Shown piece after piece: positions 1 to 5,542 of a stretch of 22,874 nt of DNA. The DNA is from RGIG8748 sp045606045 (GTDB lineage Bacteria; Bacillota; Clostridia; UMGS1810). The position numbers were made by a program, and so were the translations under genes. The first letter of the stretch is position 1, and every line of letters begins with the position of its first letter. The stretch lies in contig JAZURE010000065.1 in the NCBI GenBank assembly GCA_045606045.1, positions 1 through 22,874 of the forward strand, in the 5' to 3' direction. The notes beneath the pieces were generated by a model. That model searched no databases. It was given only the letters and a program-made list of their open reading frames with translations, and had not been told where the DNA came from.

Positions 1-101
1 TTTGCAGTAAGCAACAATTCTATGAATACCGCTTTAACAATCGGGTCGTTATACCATTCCCACTCCTTAAACTTTCGGTATAGTTTTATCCACGGTTCCA
101 T
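1..101 (-). CDS. Phage replication initiator / replisome organizer, N-terminal fragment
   Basis: Only the first 33 codons are in the window; the gene runs off the left edge. The start ATG at 101 has a GGAGGG ribosome site six bases upstream. The visible peptide begins MEPWIKLYRKFKEWEWYNDP and continues with a helical stretch ending FIELLLTA. This W-I-K-L-x-R-K opening followed by W-Y-N-D-P is typical of the N-terminal winged-helix domain of replication initiators of Firmicutes phages. The gene overlaps the end of the upstream HTH gene by 35 bp, so translation is probably coupled. The family call rests on this short opening and on its place after recT and the nuclease genes; a DnaD-like or RepA-type C-terminus cannot be told apart here. 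Confidence 0.7.
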   Translation of the reverse strand, partial: MEPWIKLYRKFKEWEWYNDPIVKAVFIELLLTA

Positions 102-321
102 CTGCTCCCTCCAAGTAGTACTTTTTATAGCTCACCTTAACCCCGCGTCTGTTCTTGCCTGTCACAAACTCATCTCTGAATCTGTAACCTCGGTTTTTAA
201 GGTCGTTTATCCTGCTTGCAAGCCTTGTACACCCAAGGTCTCTGAATGCCTGCAAAGTCGTTATACTGCCAAATTCCCTTATGTACTTAATAATCATTTC
301 GCATTGACTTAACTTTTCCAT
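67..321 (-). CDS. Small helix-turn-helix protein of the phage replication module
   Basis: 84 residues. Residues about 5-50 form a compact winged-helix-like unit: MEKLSQCEMIIKYIREFGSI, then TTLQAFRDLGCTRLASRIND, then a K-N-R-G-Y turn. The pattern of a helix, T-x-x-x-A, a conserved L-G-x-x-R-L-A-S-R-I and a basic strand is that of small phage HTH proteins found next to replication initiators. The C-terminus (GVKVSYKKYYL) looks like the wing strand. It is the gene just before the replication initiator and overlaps it by 35 bp. It probably binds DNA in replication or early gene control; target unknown. An alternative is an Xis-like accessory factor. Confidence 0.75.
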   Translation of the reverse strand: MEKLSQCEMIIKYIREFGSITTLQAFRDLGCTRLASRINDLKNRGYRFRDEFVTGKNRRGVKVSYKKYYLEGADGTVDKTIPKV

Positions 322-332
322 ACTTTTCCCTC

Positions 333-971
333 CTACAGTCCAAGCTTATCTACCAAATACTTATCAAGCTTTATTCCGTATATGTGATATTTGTCAAAAA
401 AGCCTTTTTCATCGTTGTGAGCTTTGTTGTGACACTTCCTGCATAGAGCAATGGCATATCTGCCTACATTGTCAATTTTTCGGCGATTAAAGCCCATACC
501 TACTCTTGAGCCTTCGCAATGATGTATCTCTGCTTTTTTATTGCATACCGCACACTTACGATTTGCAAGGCATGAATACAAATATCGGTTTATATCGTCT
601 GTATTGTTCAGAAGTGTATCTCTCGTGCCTATGTTGTTCTCAAAGCAGAAGTCTATGAGGTAGGATATAAAGTCCCTCGCAGTACTTACAGAGCAATCGG
701 AAAGGCTAAAATCCTCACCGCCGTATCGTTCTATAAAGAACCACTTCTGCAGTTCCTTTTCGTACTCGGGAACATTGCCTGTATATTCTGCAATATCCCC
801 GATAACCGCATAGGCTTTCTTGCGCTGATGGGCTGTTATGTGACGGCCATCGTCATACTTAACCAGGCATTTTGTAATGTTCTGCCGTTCGATAAGGTAC
901 GGGTCGACTGCAGCAACAATTATTGCCATATTATCTTTTACTTTGTGTATACTTCCAACAGCTTCGGTCAT
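333..971 (-). CDS. Phage HNH-type nuclease (putative HNHc nuclease)
   Basis: 212 residues. The N-terminal 130 residues are helical and charged with no motif I can name. The C-terminal part is an HNH zinc-nuclease domain: C140-x2-C143, then E-I-H-H at 148-151 (catalytic His), N168, then C177-x2-C180-H181-N182-x2-H185. The two CxxC pairs would hold a structural zinc and the H-N-H set a catalytic metal. Length and layout match the putative HNHc nucleases carried in recombination-replication modules of Firmicutes siphophages, where a recombination-intermediate nuclease role has been suggested but is not settled. ATG at 971 has AAAGGAG upstream. It follows the MBL gene with a 16-bp gap in the same operon. 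Confidence 0.85.
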   Translation of the reverse strand: MTEAVGSIHKVKDNMAIIVAAVDPYLIERQNITKCLVKYDDGRHITAHQRKKAYAVIGDIAEYTGNVPEYEKELQKWFFIERYGGEDFSLSDCSVSTARDFISYLIDFCFENNIGTRDTLLNNTDDINRYLYSCLANRKCAVCNKKAEIHHCEGSRVGMGFNRRKIDNVGRYAIALCRKCHNKAHNDEKGFFDKYHIYGIKLDKYLVDKLGL

Positions 972-987
972 ACCCGTCTCCTTTCAT

Positions 988-1623
988 TTATCTATCCTCA
1001 TGTTCGTGCAAATACATGTACTGTCCGTTTTTTCCGATATTAGAGTATATAAAATCATCTGCCTGCTCTTTGGATAGGTGTGTATATGGTACTCTGTATT
1101 CATATACAAACTCTCCCCGAGCTTCTTTTTCTGCAATCCTGCGCTTCAAATCCAGCTCAGTGTAATTTGCCTCTACAAAATATAAATCGTAGTTTTTTGC
1201 TTCTATCCCCTCAACCGTTGCAGTATCAGTAATAAATATTGCCTTTTCTTCACCCTCAAATATCCTCAATCCAAAACATTTAACATCATGATATAATTTG
1301 ATTGGTGCAATCATAAAAGAGCTGTAATCGTAGATTTTTGGAATATTTACCACATCTATTTGCTCGAAGGCTACTCCACACTCCATAAGCTTATCTGTAA
1401 TCCATTCGCCGCAAGCCCACCTAACCGAAGGCTTCTCAGAAGCGAGTCTTTTAATCGTCCGCTTATTAAGATGATCTCCGTGCTCATGTGTTATAAACAC
1501 AAGCTTGATTTTTTGCACATACGGTGCGAGCTTTTTATAACTCACACCGCAGTCAATAAGAAGCTTATCGCACAACAAAACCGCATTACCCTTAGAGCCG
1601 GTAGAAATGATATCATAAAGCAT
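988..1623 (-). CDS. MBL-fold metallo-hydrolase coupled to RecT
   Basis: 211 residues, a metallo-beta-lactamase fold. The metal motif H46-E-H-G-D-H51 is intact, with further likely ligands H112, D133 (F-I-T-D-T) and H182 or the C-terminal H206/H208. The N-terminus (STGSKGNAVLLCDKLLIDCG) resembles the opening of YycJ/WalJ-type MBL proteins, a group that includes DNA exonucleases. The gene starts inside the end of recT (11-bp overlap), with the weak site GGTGCAGAAAG before ATG 1623, so it is probably translated by coupling. MBL proteins are frequent neighbours of phage recT. A nuclease role preparing DNA ends for RecT is my inference; the sequence shows only the hydrolase core. Confidence 0.85.
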   Translation of the reverse strand: MLYDIISTGSKGNAVLLCDKLLIDCGVSYKKLAPYVQKIKLVFITHEHGDHLNKRTIKRLASEKPSVRWACGEWITDKLMECGVAFEQIDVVNIPKIYDYSSFMIAPIKLYHDVKCFGLRIFEGEEKAIFITDTATVEGIEAKNYDLYFVEANYTELDLKRRIAEKEARGEFVYEYRVPYTHLSKEQADDFIYSNIGKNGQYMYLHEHEDR

Positions 1624-2440
1624 CTTTCTGCACCATTTCTATTGCGTCTTCGCTATTAGGTTGAATATCTGCTTGTCCGATTATTTCATTTTCCGCATCG
1701 TTGTCGAGGTAATCAACCGAACCATCATCGCCGAGGACTGCCATGTCCTTTGCAAATACTTCCTGCATTTCTATCGACATAATGCCCCACTTGGATATCA
1801 ACTGTCGGAGCATTGTTTTGTATGCCATGCCGTCAAAATCCTTTTCCCAGAAGGTGTAACCCTTTTTTGCTTTATACCCCATTGAGTATTTAAGCGCATG
1901 CTTTTCCATTTTGGCTTTACTCCAATAAAGAGTCTTTCTAAAGCCATTTGTATACTCAAACATTGCATAGTATCCTACTGTAGGTGCAAGTTCTCGTTCG
2001 TTGTCATCTTCAATGAGATTAACCTCAATTTCTTCATTGAGTGGGTCATACTTTATAAGCTCACCCTCTTTAATAGCAAGTACATTCAATTTTTTGTACT
2101 GTCCCGAACGAATTGCAAGTTGTATGTATCCTTTGTACCCCAACTGGAATTGAGCAACCTTACGGCTGTTTTTGTTGTCATTAAACGGAACAAGATAATA
2201 CTGTCCAAGCTGAGGCGAAGGCGAAAGGTTAAGACTCTCTCCCAGCAAAGCCGCTGTTACAATCGTACCTGCATCACATTCCTCAAGTGCAGGATTAGTA
2301 GATACTGCCGATACAATAGCTGCTGTGAATCTCCTTGCTCTTTCCGGGTCGTTAAGCGTGTTCCTAATGGAATTCTGAAATGCATTAGTATTTACCATTA
2401 CTGAAAATTTAGGTTTCTGTGCTACTACTTCATTACTCAT
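1613..2440 (-). CDS. recT: RecT-family single-strand annealing recombinase
   Basis: 275 residues, the usual length of RecT. Recognisable RecT stretches include the N-terminal N-x-L-N-D-P-E-R-A-R-R-F region, the segment NLSPSPQLGQYYLVPFNDN near residue 70, the core FQLGYKGYIQLAIRSGQYK near 100, and TFWEKDFDGMAYKTMLRQLI near 200. RecT proteins anneal complementary single strands during phage recombination and replication. ATG 2440 is preceded by AGAGGA. No RecE- or YqaJ-type exonuclease gene is seen beside it; the gene overlapping its 3' end encodes an MBL-fold protein. The acidic C-terminal tail resembles that of other RecT proteins that dock to SSB. Confidence 0.96.
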   Translation of the reverse strand: MSNEVVAQKPKFSVMVNTNAFQNSIRNTLNDPERARRFTAAIVSAVSTNPALEECDAGTIVTAALLGESLNLSPSPQLGQYYLVPFNDNKNSRKVAQFQLGYKGYIQLAIRSGQYKKLNVLAIKEGELIKYDPLNEEIEVNLIEDDNERELAPTVGYYAMFEYTNGFRKTLYWSKAKMEKHALKYSMGYKAKKGYTFWEKDFDGMAYKTMLRQLISKWGIMSIEMQEVFAKDMAVLGDDGSVDYLDNDAENEIIGQADIQPNSEDAIEMVQKDAL

Positions 2441-2447
2441 GTTTTTT

Positions 2448-2651
2448 TCATCCTCTCATGTGATTTTCTGTATATACTTTGTGCTTGTCCATGCACTCTT
2501 CGCAGTACAAGTCACCGCCAAACTCATAACATTCTTCATCTTCTATTTTTCTGCCGCACTCGCAACATTCTGGACATCTTGCAAGCCATGCTTTTTCTGC
2601 TCGCTCTTGCTGTGCATCGTGCCAACTAAAAGCATCATAATTATCATACAT
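2448..2651 (-). CDS. Small zinc-binding phage protein
   Basis: 67 residues with two CxxC knuckles separated by a short beta-rich stretch: C-P-E-C-C-E-C-G-R near residue 27-35 and L-Y-C-E-E-C-M-D near 49-56. The spacing suggests one treble-clef or rubredoxin-like zinc site, similar to half of a LIM domain. It lies directly upstream of recT (7-bp gap) and its start overlaps the stop of the upstream 55-residue gene by 8 bp, so the three are probably co-translated. Function unknown. Confidence 0.75.
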   Translation of the reverse strand: MYDNYDAFSWHDAQQERAEKAWLARCPECCECGRKIEDEECYEFGGDLYCEECMDKHKVYTENHMRG

Positions 2652-2811
2652 TTTCGGCTCCTCTGTAGCTTTCTTCCTTTTCCTCTAACAACTTCGCTAC
2701 ATCTTCCTCTGACATCAAAACTCGCAATATTTCTAATATGTCGAGATCGGAAAGTCTCCCATCATGTAATACAGACATTTGCGCCTTTTCATAAATTTCA
2801 CTCTTTTTCAT
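2644..2811 (-). CDS. 55-residue phage protein of unknown function
   Basis: Starts at ATG 2811 behind AAAGGA and ends with a TGA that overlaps the next start by 8 bp, which strongly supports translation. The product (MKKSEIYEKAQMSVLHDGRL, then an L-S-D-L-D-I-L-E-I-L-R helix and a Lys/Glu-rich tail) is predicted wholly helical with no cysteines and no membrane segment. I do not recognise a family. Its place at the head of the zinc-protein/recT cluster suggests a recombination or replication accessory protein. Confidence 0.7.
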   Translation of the reverse strand: MKKSEIYEKAQMSVLHDGRLSDLDILEILRVLMSEEDVAKLLEEKEESYRGAENV

Positions 2812-2830
2812 AACTTTTTTCCTTTCATAT

Positions 2831-2859
2831 TTGACAAATGCATTTTTTTATGATATAAT
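2831..2859 (+). promoter_or_regulatory. Perfect sigma-A promoter directed against the early operon
   Basis: TTGACA (2831-2836), a 17-bp spacer, TATAAT (2854-2859), with TGA just before the -10 hexamer (extended -10). Expected start is near 2866. It points rightward, opposite to every neighbouring gene. Confidence 0.75.
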
Positions 2860-2865
2860 TTATAT

Positions 2866-2910
2866 ATGGTTTTGAAAAAGTCTCGGTGTTCGCACCGGGG
2901 CTTTTCCCTT
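2866..2910 (+). ncRNA. Predicted short terminated RNA antisense to the early operon
   Basis: Begins about 7 bp after the TATAAT box and runs into a hairpin at 2876-2905 (stem AAAAGTCTCGGTG / CACCGGGGCTTTT, loop TTCG) followed by CCCTTTT. The stem contains two G-T pairs that are wobble pairs only in the + strand RNA; in the minus strand RNA they would be C-A mismatches, so the hairpin appears shaped for + strand transcription. The product would be about 45 nt and complementary to the early mRNA between the LysM gene and the 55-aa gene. No expression data. Confidence 0.4.
2876..2910 (+). terminator. Intrinsic terminator hairpin
   Basis: GC-rich stem of 9 pairs (2880-2888 with 2893-2901) extended by A/T pairs, loop TTCG, ending in CTTTTCCCTTTT. 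It may also act weakly on the minus strand, where the downstream run is TTTTTC but the stem has two mismatches. Confidence 0.6.
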
Positions 2911-3210
2911 TTACTCGGAAATGTAAACCGGAACATAAATCTCCTCCCCGGGATATATCTCACCGTTATCAAGACCGTTTATTTCCTCCAAGGTATATAT
3001 GACATACCTTATGTCCACATTCTCGCCATTGTAACTGTCTGCAATGCTCCACACTGTATCACCTTTGCAAACCGTTACTTTATGTACCTCGTATGCATCA
3101 TGCTTCTCGTAGTTGCTGCACAAGACCGCGAAGCATAACAAGCACATTATCACAAGAATCGTTATTACTGCCCTCTGAAACCTTAGAGGGTTTATTATTT
3201 TGAATCTCAT
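2911..3210 (-). CDS. Membrane-anchored LysM protein, YneA-like
   Basis: 99 residues: a short basic N-terminus, one hydrophobic segment at about residues 14-31 (AVITILVIMCLLCFAVLC), a short linker, and one LysM-type domain from about residue 44 (V-T-V-C-K-G-D-T-V-W-S-I-A) to the end (I-Y-P-G-E-E-I-Y-V-P). Size and order match YneA, the SOS-induced cell division suppressor of Bacillus, which is normally chromosomal next to lexA. Here it lies in a prophage early operon, so it might delay host division during phage growth; that is inference. ATG 3210 has AAGGGGG ten bases upstream. Its first 113 bp overlap the end of the upstream zinc-ribbon gene in another frame. Confidence 0.75.
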   Translation of the reverse strand: MRFKIINPLRFQRAVITILVIMCLLCFAVLCSNYEKHDAYEVHKVTVCKGDTVWSIADSYNGENVDIRYVIYTLEEINGLDNGEIYPGEEIYVPVYISE

Positions 3211-3298
3211 GTCGCTCTTCCCCCTTTGTAAATTGACATTCGCACTTTTCCCCGAAATCCAAAGCTGAATCGCACAACGGGCAAACTTTGTATTTCAT
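3098..3298 (-). CDS. Small zinc-ribbon phage protein
   Basis: 66 residues from ATG 3298, which has GGAGGG at a good distance; an in-frame start further upstream (3334) lacks one and would overlap the preceding gene. The opening MKYKVCPLCDSALDFGEKCE carries CxxC and a following C-E-C, a half zinc ribbon seen in many small phage proteins. The second half is polar and then a short helix, overlapping the LysM gene by 113 bp in another frame. That long overlap may mean that the 3' part is a frameshifted extension. Function unknown. Confidence 0.6.
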   Translation of the reverse strand: MKYKVCPLCDSALDFGEKCECQFTKGEERHEIQNNKPSKVSEGSNNDSCDNVLVMLRGLVQQLREA

Positions 3299-3314
3299 TT
3301 TTGTCCCTCCATTT

Positions 3315-3515
3315 CTACGACAACCATCTGGCAAGTGCCGTCGAATTTACATAATATCTTCTGCCTAACTTTTTTACAGGGAACTTCTTATCAATAAGTA
3401 AGGTCCTGTAATTGCGCCCCACAAACTCCGCGACAGGCAAAAGCGGTATAAGAGCAACCCTGCCAAATTTTTCATATATTTTTTCAAGATTTTTTTCATA
3501 AGTCGCACTATCCAA
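3315..3515 (-). CDS. Small HTH (excisionase/MerR-like) DNA-binding protein
   Basis: 66 residues. After a helical N-terminus, residues about 25-66 read as a helix-turn-helix of the excisionase type: L-P-V-A-E-F-V-G-R-N-Y-R-T-L followed by F-P-V-K-K-L-G-R-R-Y-Y-V-N and a final A-L-A-R-W-L-S helix, the usual ending of such domains. ATG 3515 has GGAGGG upstream. It sits in the early operon far from int, so a regulatory or replication role is as likely as excision. Confidence 0.75.
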   Translation of the reverse strand: MDSATYEKNLEKIYEKFGRVALIPLLPVAEFVGRNYRTLLIDKKFPVKKLGRRYYVNSTALARWLS

Positions 3516-3529
3516 GGCTATTCCCTCCT

Positions 3530-3727
3530 TTATCTTTTGAATATGTTTTTAATAATCTGACCTATTGCCTTGCCTACGCTATTCGTAAGCTCATTAAGTT
3601 CGGGCGGTGTAAGCCCTGCTTTTGCAATCCAGTTTATAAGAGCAATAGTAGCGATGTACCACTTGATGCTCTGGACCGCAAGAATAATTACTGCTGCCAA
3701 TAAGGCTGAACAAATAAAGTAAATCAT
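3530..3727 (-). CDS. Small phage membrane protein
   Basis: 65 residues with an N-terminal membrane helix (about residues 2-20, YFICSALLAAVIILAVQ) and a second apolar stretch at 24-38, then an amphipathic tail ending in IKNIFKR. ATG 3727 follows GGAG and overlaps the TGA of the upstream 52-aa gene (ATGA), indicating translational coupling. No family recognised; similar small membrane proteins are common in early regions of Firmicutes phages. Confidence 0.65.
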   Translation of the reverse strand: MIYFICSALLAAVIILAVQSIKWYIATIALINWIAKAGLTPPELNELTNSVGKAIGQIIKNIFKR

Positions 3728-3882
3728 TTTGTATCTCCTTCCGAATTTTCAAGCGGTGCACTAATTTGCACCTCAACTACTTTTGCATTATCCGATGTAA
3801 CTACCACCGCACAATTCTGATGATAATTCTCGTTTAAAAATTCCTGCAATGGTTTTGCAAGTTCTATAAGTTTTTCAAACAT
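3724..3882 (-). CDS. 52-residue phage protein
   Basis: Starts at ATG 3882 behind GGAGG and ends in a TGA overlapping the next start. The product opens MFEKLIELAKPLQEFLNENY, then H-Q-N-C-A-V-V-V-T-S and K-V-V-E-V-Q-I. A helix followed by the N-Y-x-x-x-C/T-x-V-x-I strand is a pattern I associate with small conserved proteins of clostridial phage early operons. Function unknown. Confidence 0.7.
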   Translation of the reverse strand: MFEKLIELAKPLQEFLNENYHQNCAVVVTSDNAKVVEVQISAPLENSEGDTK

Positions 3883-3896
3883 CTATTTTTCCTCCC

Positions 3897-4307
3897 TTAA
3901 TCAATAATCTCAAGAATAGTTGCAGGTCCCTCAGTTATAATTTCCTTTTTCTTGTATGGGTGTACAATGATGCGGTTAACCCCTTCTCTACGAGCAAGTT
4001 CGCTCACTAATGTTGCTGTAGGTATTGTCTCGATAAAATCCCGAGTCGGATTTTCTATTGAGAAATTCGATGTTACTGTTCTAATTTTCTCGCATAACGA
4101 TTCACTAATCGCTTCTGCTTTTTCTCTTGAAACAACATCAAACTCCAAATTTAGAGTATTTATGTATGGAACACGCTCCATATTAATCTGTCCTCGAAGC
4201 AACCCGCCCAGCAAAAACTCATCATTCAATATAAAATTTGTTTTTCCCGACTCTGTAATCTGCTCAACCTTATAAATAACCAAAGGCTTTAATGTTTTTT
4301 CTTCCAT
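3897..4307 (-). CDS. Phage early protein of unknown function
   Basis: 136 residues, soluble, alternating strands and helices: a beta-rich first half with L-N-D-E-F-L-L-G-G-L-L-R-G-Q-I, then a helix around R-E-K-A-E-A-I-S-E-S-L, then a C-terminal half with T-A-T-L-V-S-E-L-A-R-R-E-G-V-N. No cysteines beyond one and no catalytic motif that I recognise. The site before ATG 4307 (AGAAGGGT) is modest. It is the first minus-strand gene left of the two reversed cargo genes; I see no strong promoter of its own, so it may depend on the leftward early promoter. Confidence 0.7.
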   Translation of the reverse strand: MEEKTLKPLVIYKVEQITESGKTNFILNDEFLLGGLLRGQINMERVPYINTLNLEFDVVSREKAEAISESLCEKIRTVTSNFSIENPTRDFIETIPTATLVSELARREGVNRIIVHPYKKKEIITEGPATILEIID

Positions 4308-4332
4308 ACCCTTCTCAATCCTTTCTCATTTC

Positions 4333-4361
4333 TTGAAACTTACATCCTCTTGTGGTATAAT
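4333..4361 (+). promoter_or_regulatory. Extended -10 promoter of the 165-aa membrane protein gene
   Basis: TTGAAA (4333-4338), 17-bp spacer ending in TGG, TATAAT (4356-4361). Expected start near 4368, 26 bp before ATG 4394, with AGGAGG in between. Confidence 0.75.
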
Positions 4362-4393
4362 TTTGTAAATACTCAAACAGGAGGACACCAACT

Positions 4394-4891
4394 ATGCTCA
4401 TAGCCACAATAGCCACAGCAGTTATCGCTCTTTTAGCACTGATTTTGTCCATTTACAACTGGTATTATGACTTTGTTCACAACAAAGCAAATATCAATCT
4501 CATTTTTAAATCTTGCAAACACTTAGGCAATGTGTACGGAAAGCCACTATCTTTTTATTTAACTATAGAAAACCTTTCCCACCTTGATGTGTCCATATCC
4601 AGAATGTTCCTACACATAGGCGATGTCTCTTTTGAGTTCGACACACTTCCTAATTATGTTATGGAGTATTCTTCACCATACGATGTCAACCACATATTTT
4701 CAAAAGAATTACCTTTAAAAATTACTGGTCTTGGTGCGGTCGGTGGATTTTTCAATGTAAACACGAAAGATTTTCCATTGCTTGAGGCAAGTCAACTGTT
4801 TGAAAAAGATGTTTCTATTACAGTACATACCAATCGCAAATTAGTTAAAACCTTTAAAATCGATATCAACAAAGCCAATACTCACTTATGA
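4394..4891 (+). CDS. Membrane-anchored protein, probable lysogenic cargo gene
   Basis: 165 residues. One N-terminal membrane helix (about residues 3-21, IATIATAVIALLALILSIY), then a soluble domain of about 140 residues rich in strands (LSFYLTIENLSHLDVSISRM, later S-F-E-F and D-V-S-I-T-V-H). The order suggests an immunoglobulin-like beta sandwich held at the membrane, but I recognise no family. It has its own extended -10 promoter and AGGAGG site and is transcribed against the early operon, the layout of a gene expressed in the lysogen. Superinfection exclusion or another host-benefit role is possible but unproven. Its last 10 bp overlap a small minus-strand ORF. Confidence 0.8.
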   Translation: MLIATIATAVIALLALILSIYNWYYDFVHNKANINLIFKSCKHLGNVYGKPLSFYLTIENLSHLDVSISRMFLHIGDVSFEFDTLPNYVMEYSSPYDVNHIFSKELPLKITGLGAVGGFFNVNTKDFPLLEASQLFEKDVSITVHTNRKLVKTFKIDINKANTHL

Positions 4892-4992
4892 CGGCGTCGG
4901 ATAATAATTGTTATTAAATTAAGTACAATGGCGATTGTTCCTGCAACTATCGTTATACCTTGGCAAATATAAATAATTGTCGTTTCGTTCAT
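4882..4992 (-). CDS. 36-residue single-span hydrophobic peptide with basic tail
   Basis: ATG 4992 has AAGGAG seven bases upstream. The peptide starts MNETTIIYICQGITIVAGTI, stays apolar for another 11 residues and ends IRRRHK. A single membrane helix with a compact basic C-terminus is typical of small toxin-like or regulatory membrane peptides. It is convergent with the 165-aa gene (10-bp overlap) and divergent from the 117-aa gene, whose promoter region it abuts. I see no convincing promoter of its own; readthrough from the leftward early promoter could express it. Too short to assign by family. Confidence 0.55.
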   Translation of the reverse strand: MNETTIIYICQGITIVAGTIAIVLNLITIIIRRRHK

Positions 4993-5014
4993 TTTCTCGC
5001 TCCTTTTTGTTTGG

Positions 5015-5043
5015 TTGAATCCCTCCGTTGAATATGGTATAAT
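5015..5043 (+). promoter_or_regulatory. Extended -10 promoter of the 117-aa gene
   Basis: TTGAAT (5015-5020), 17-bp spacer ending in TGG, TATAAT (5038-5043). Same design as the promoter at 4333. Expected start near 5050; AGGAGG lies before ATG 5088. Confidence 0.75.
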
Positions 5044-5087
5044 TACCAAAAACGATACTTTATATTAAACACAGGAGGAATTAGTTA

Positions 5088-5441
5088 ATGTTAGACAGTA
5101 CAAGCTATAAAGTCTTAAAATTCATCCACCGTAAAAACATCGCAGAAAAAGAAGACATCTTTAATTTCATTGGTGATAAACGCAAAACCGAACAAACCAT
5201 TATTTACCTCAAACGAAATGAGTATATTGTTGGTACCTATAGAAAAATCGAATTCATCAATGGTAGACACCAAGAAGTGTTATATTCACCATATGAATTG
5301 ACCAACAAAGGTAAAGCCTGTTTAGAAAATCACATAGAAAACATTGTCAAAAGTAAAATGCATTATTCGGTTACAATAATAAACACTTTAATTGCTCTTA
5401 CTTCCTTAATTATCTCAATTCTTGCATATACTAATAACTGA
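5088..5441 (+). CDS. Winged-helix protein with C-terminal membrane anchor
   Basis: 117 residues. Residues 1-80 look like a winged helix: Y-K-V-L-K-F-I-H-R-K helix, a second helix (K-E-D-I-F-N-F-I-G), a recognition helix (K-T-E-Q-T-I-I-Y-L-K-R) and a wing ending in Y-E-L-T-N-K-G-K-A, which is a common ending of wHTH domains (L-T-x-x-G). Residues about 94-114 form a membrane helix (TIINTLIALTSLIISILAY), giving a C-tail anchor. DNA binding at the membrane is inferred. It has its own promoter and ribosome site and runs against the early operon, like the 165-aa gene. Function unknown; phage exclusion or a sensor role are options. Confidence 0.75.
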   Translation: MLDSTSYKVLKFIHRKNIAEKEDIFNFIGDKRKTEQTIIYLKRNEYIVGTYRKIEFINGRHQEVLYSPYELTNKGKACLENHIENIVKSKMHYSVTIINTLIALTSLIISILAYTNN

Positions 5442-5507
5442 TATTACAATCGCTGAGCATGAAACTATAAAATTAAAAAGCTGCAAAAAATTAATTTTTT
5501 CATGCAT
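5415..5507 (-). CDS. Possible 30-residue hydrophobic peptide
   Basis: ATG 5507 has GGAGG ten bases upstream. The product starts MHEKINFLQLFNFIVSCSAI and ends VISVISICKN, a probable single membrane helix. It is downstream of the Cro-like gene and its last 27 bp overlap the 3' end of the 117-aa + strand gene. Much of its sequence lies in an AT-rich inverted repeat (5457-5505), so it could be chance. The parallel with the ORF at 4882-4992 is the main support. Confidence 0.35.
   Translation of the reverse strand: MHEKINFLQLFNFIVSCSAIVISVISICKN
5457..5505. terminator. AT-rich interrupted hairpin between convergent genes
   Basis: GCATGAA (5457-5463) pairs with TTCATGC (5499-5505) and AAAATTAA (5469-5476) with TTAATTTT (5491-5498), with a five-base bulge and a 14-base loop. 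It lies 15 bp after the stop of the 117-aa gene and 37 bp after the stop of the Cro-like gene. No clean U run follows on either strand, so terminator function is only possible. Confidence 0.35.
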
Positions 5508-5542
5508 CCTTTAGTCGCCTCCATCCTCCTTAGTTTAATATT

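Noticed and set aside
1898..2404. 168-residue + strand ORF opposite recT
   Set aside because: Mirror frame of a clear recT gene with no ribosome site or recognisable domain.
2866..3138. 90-residue + strand ORF starting right at the predicted transcript start (leaderless)
   Set aside because: It is antisense to the LysM gene, passes through the terminator hairpin, and its composition is that of a shadow frame.
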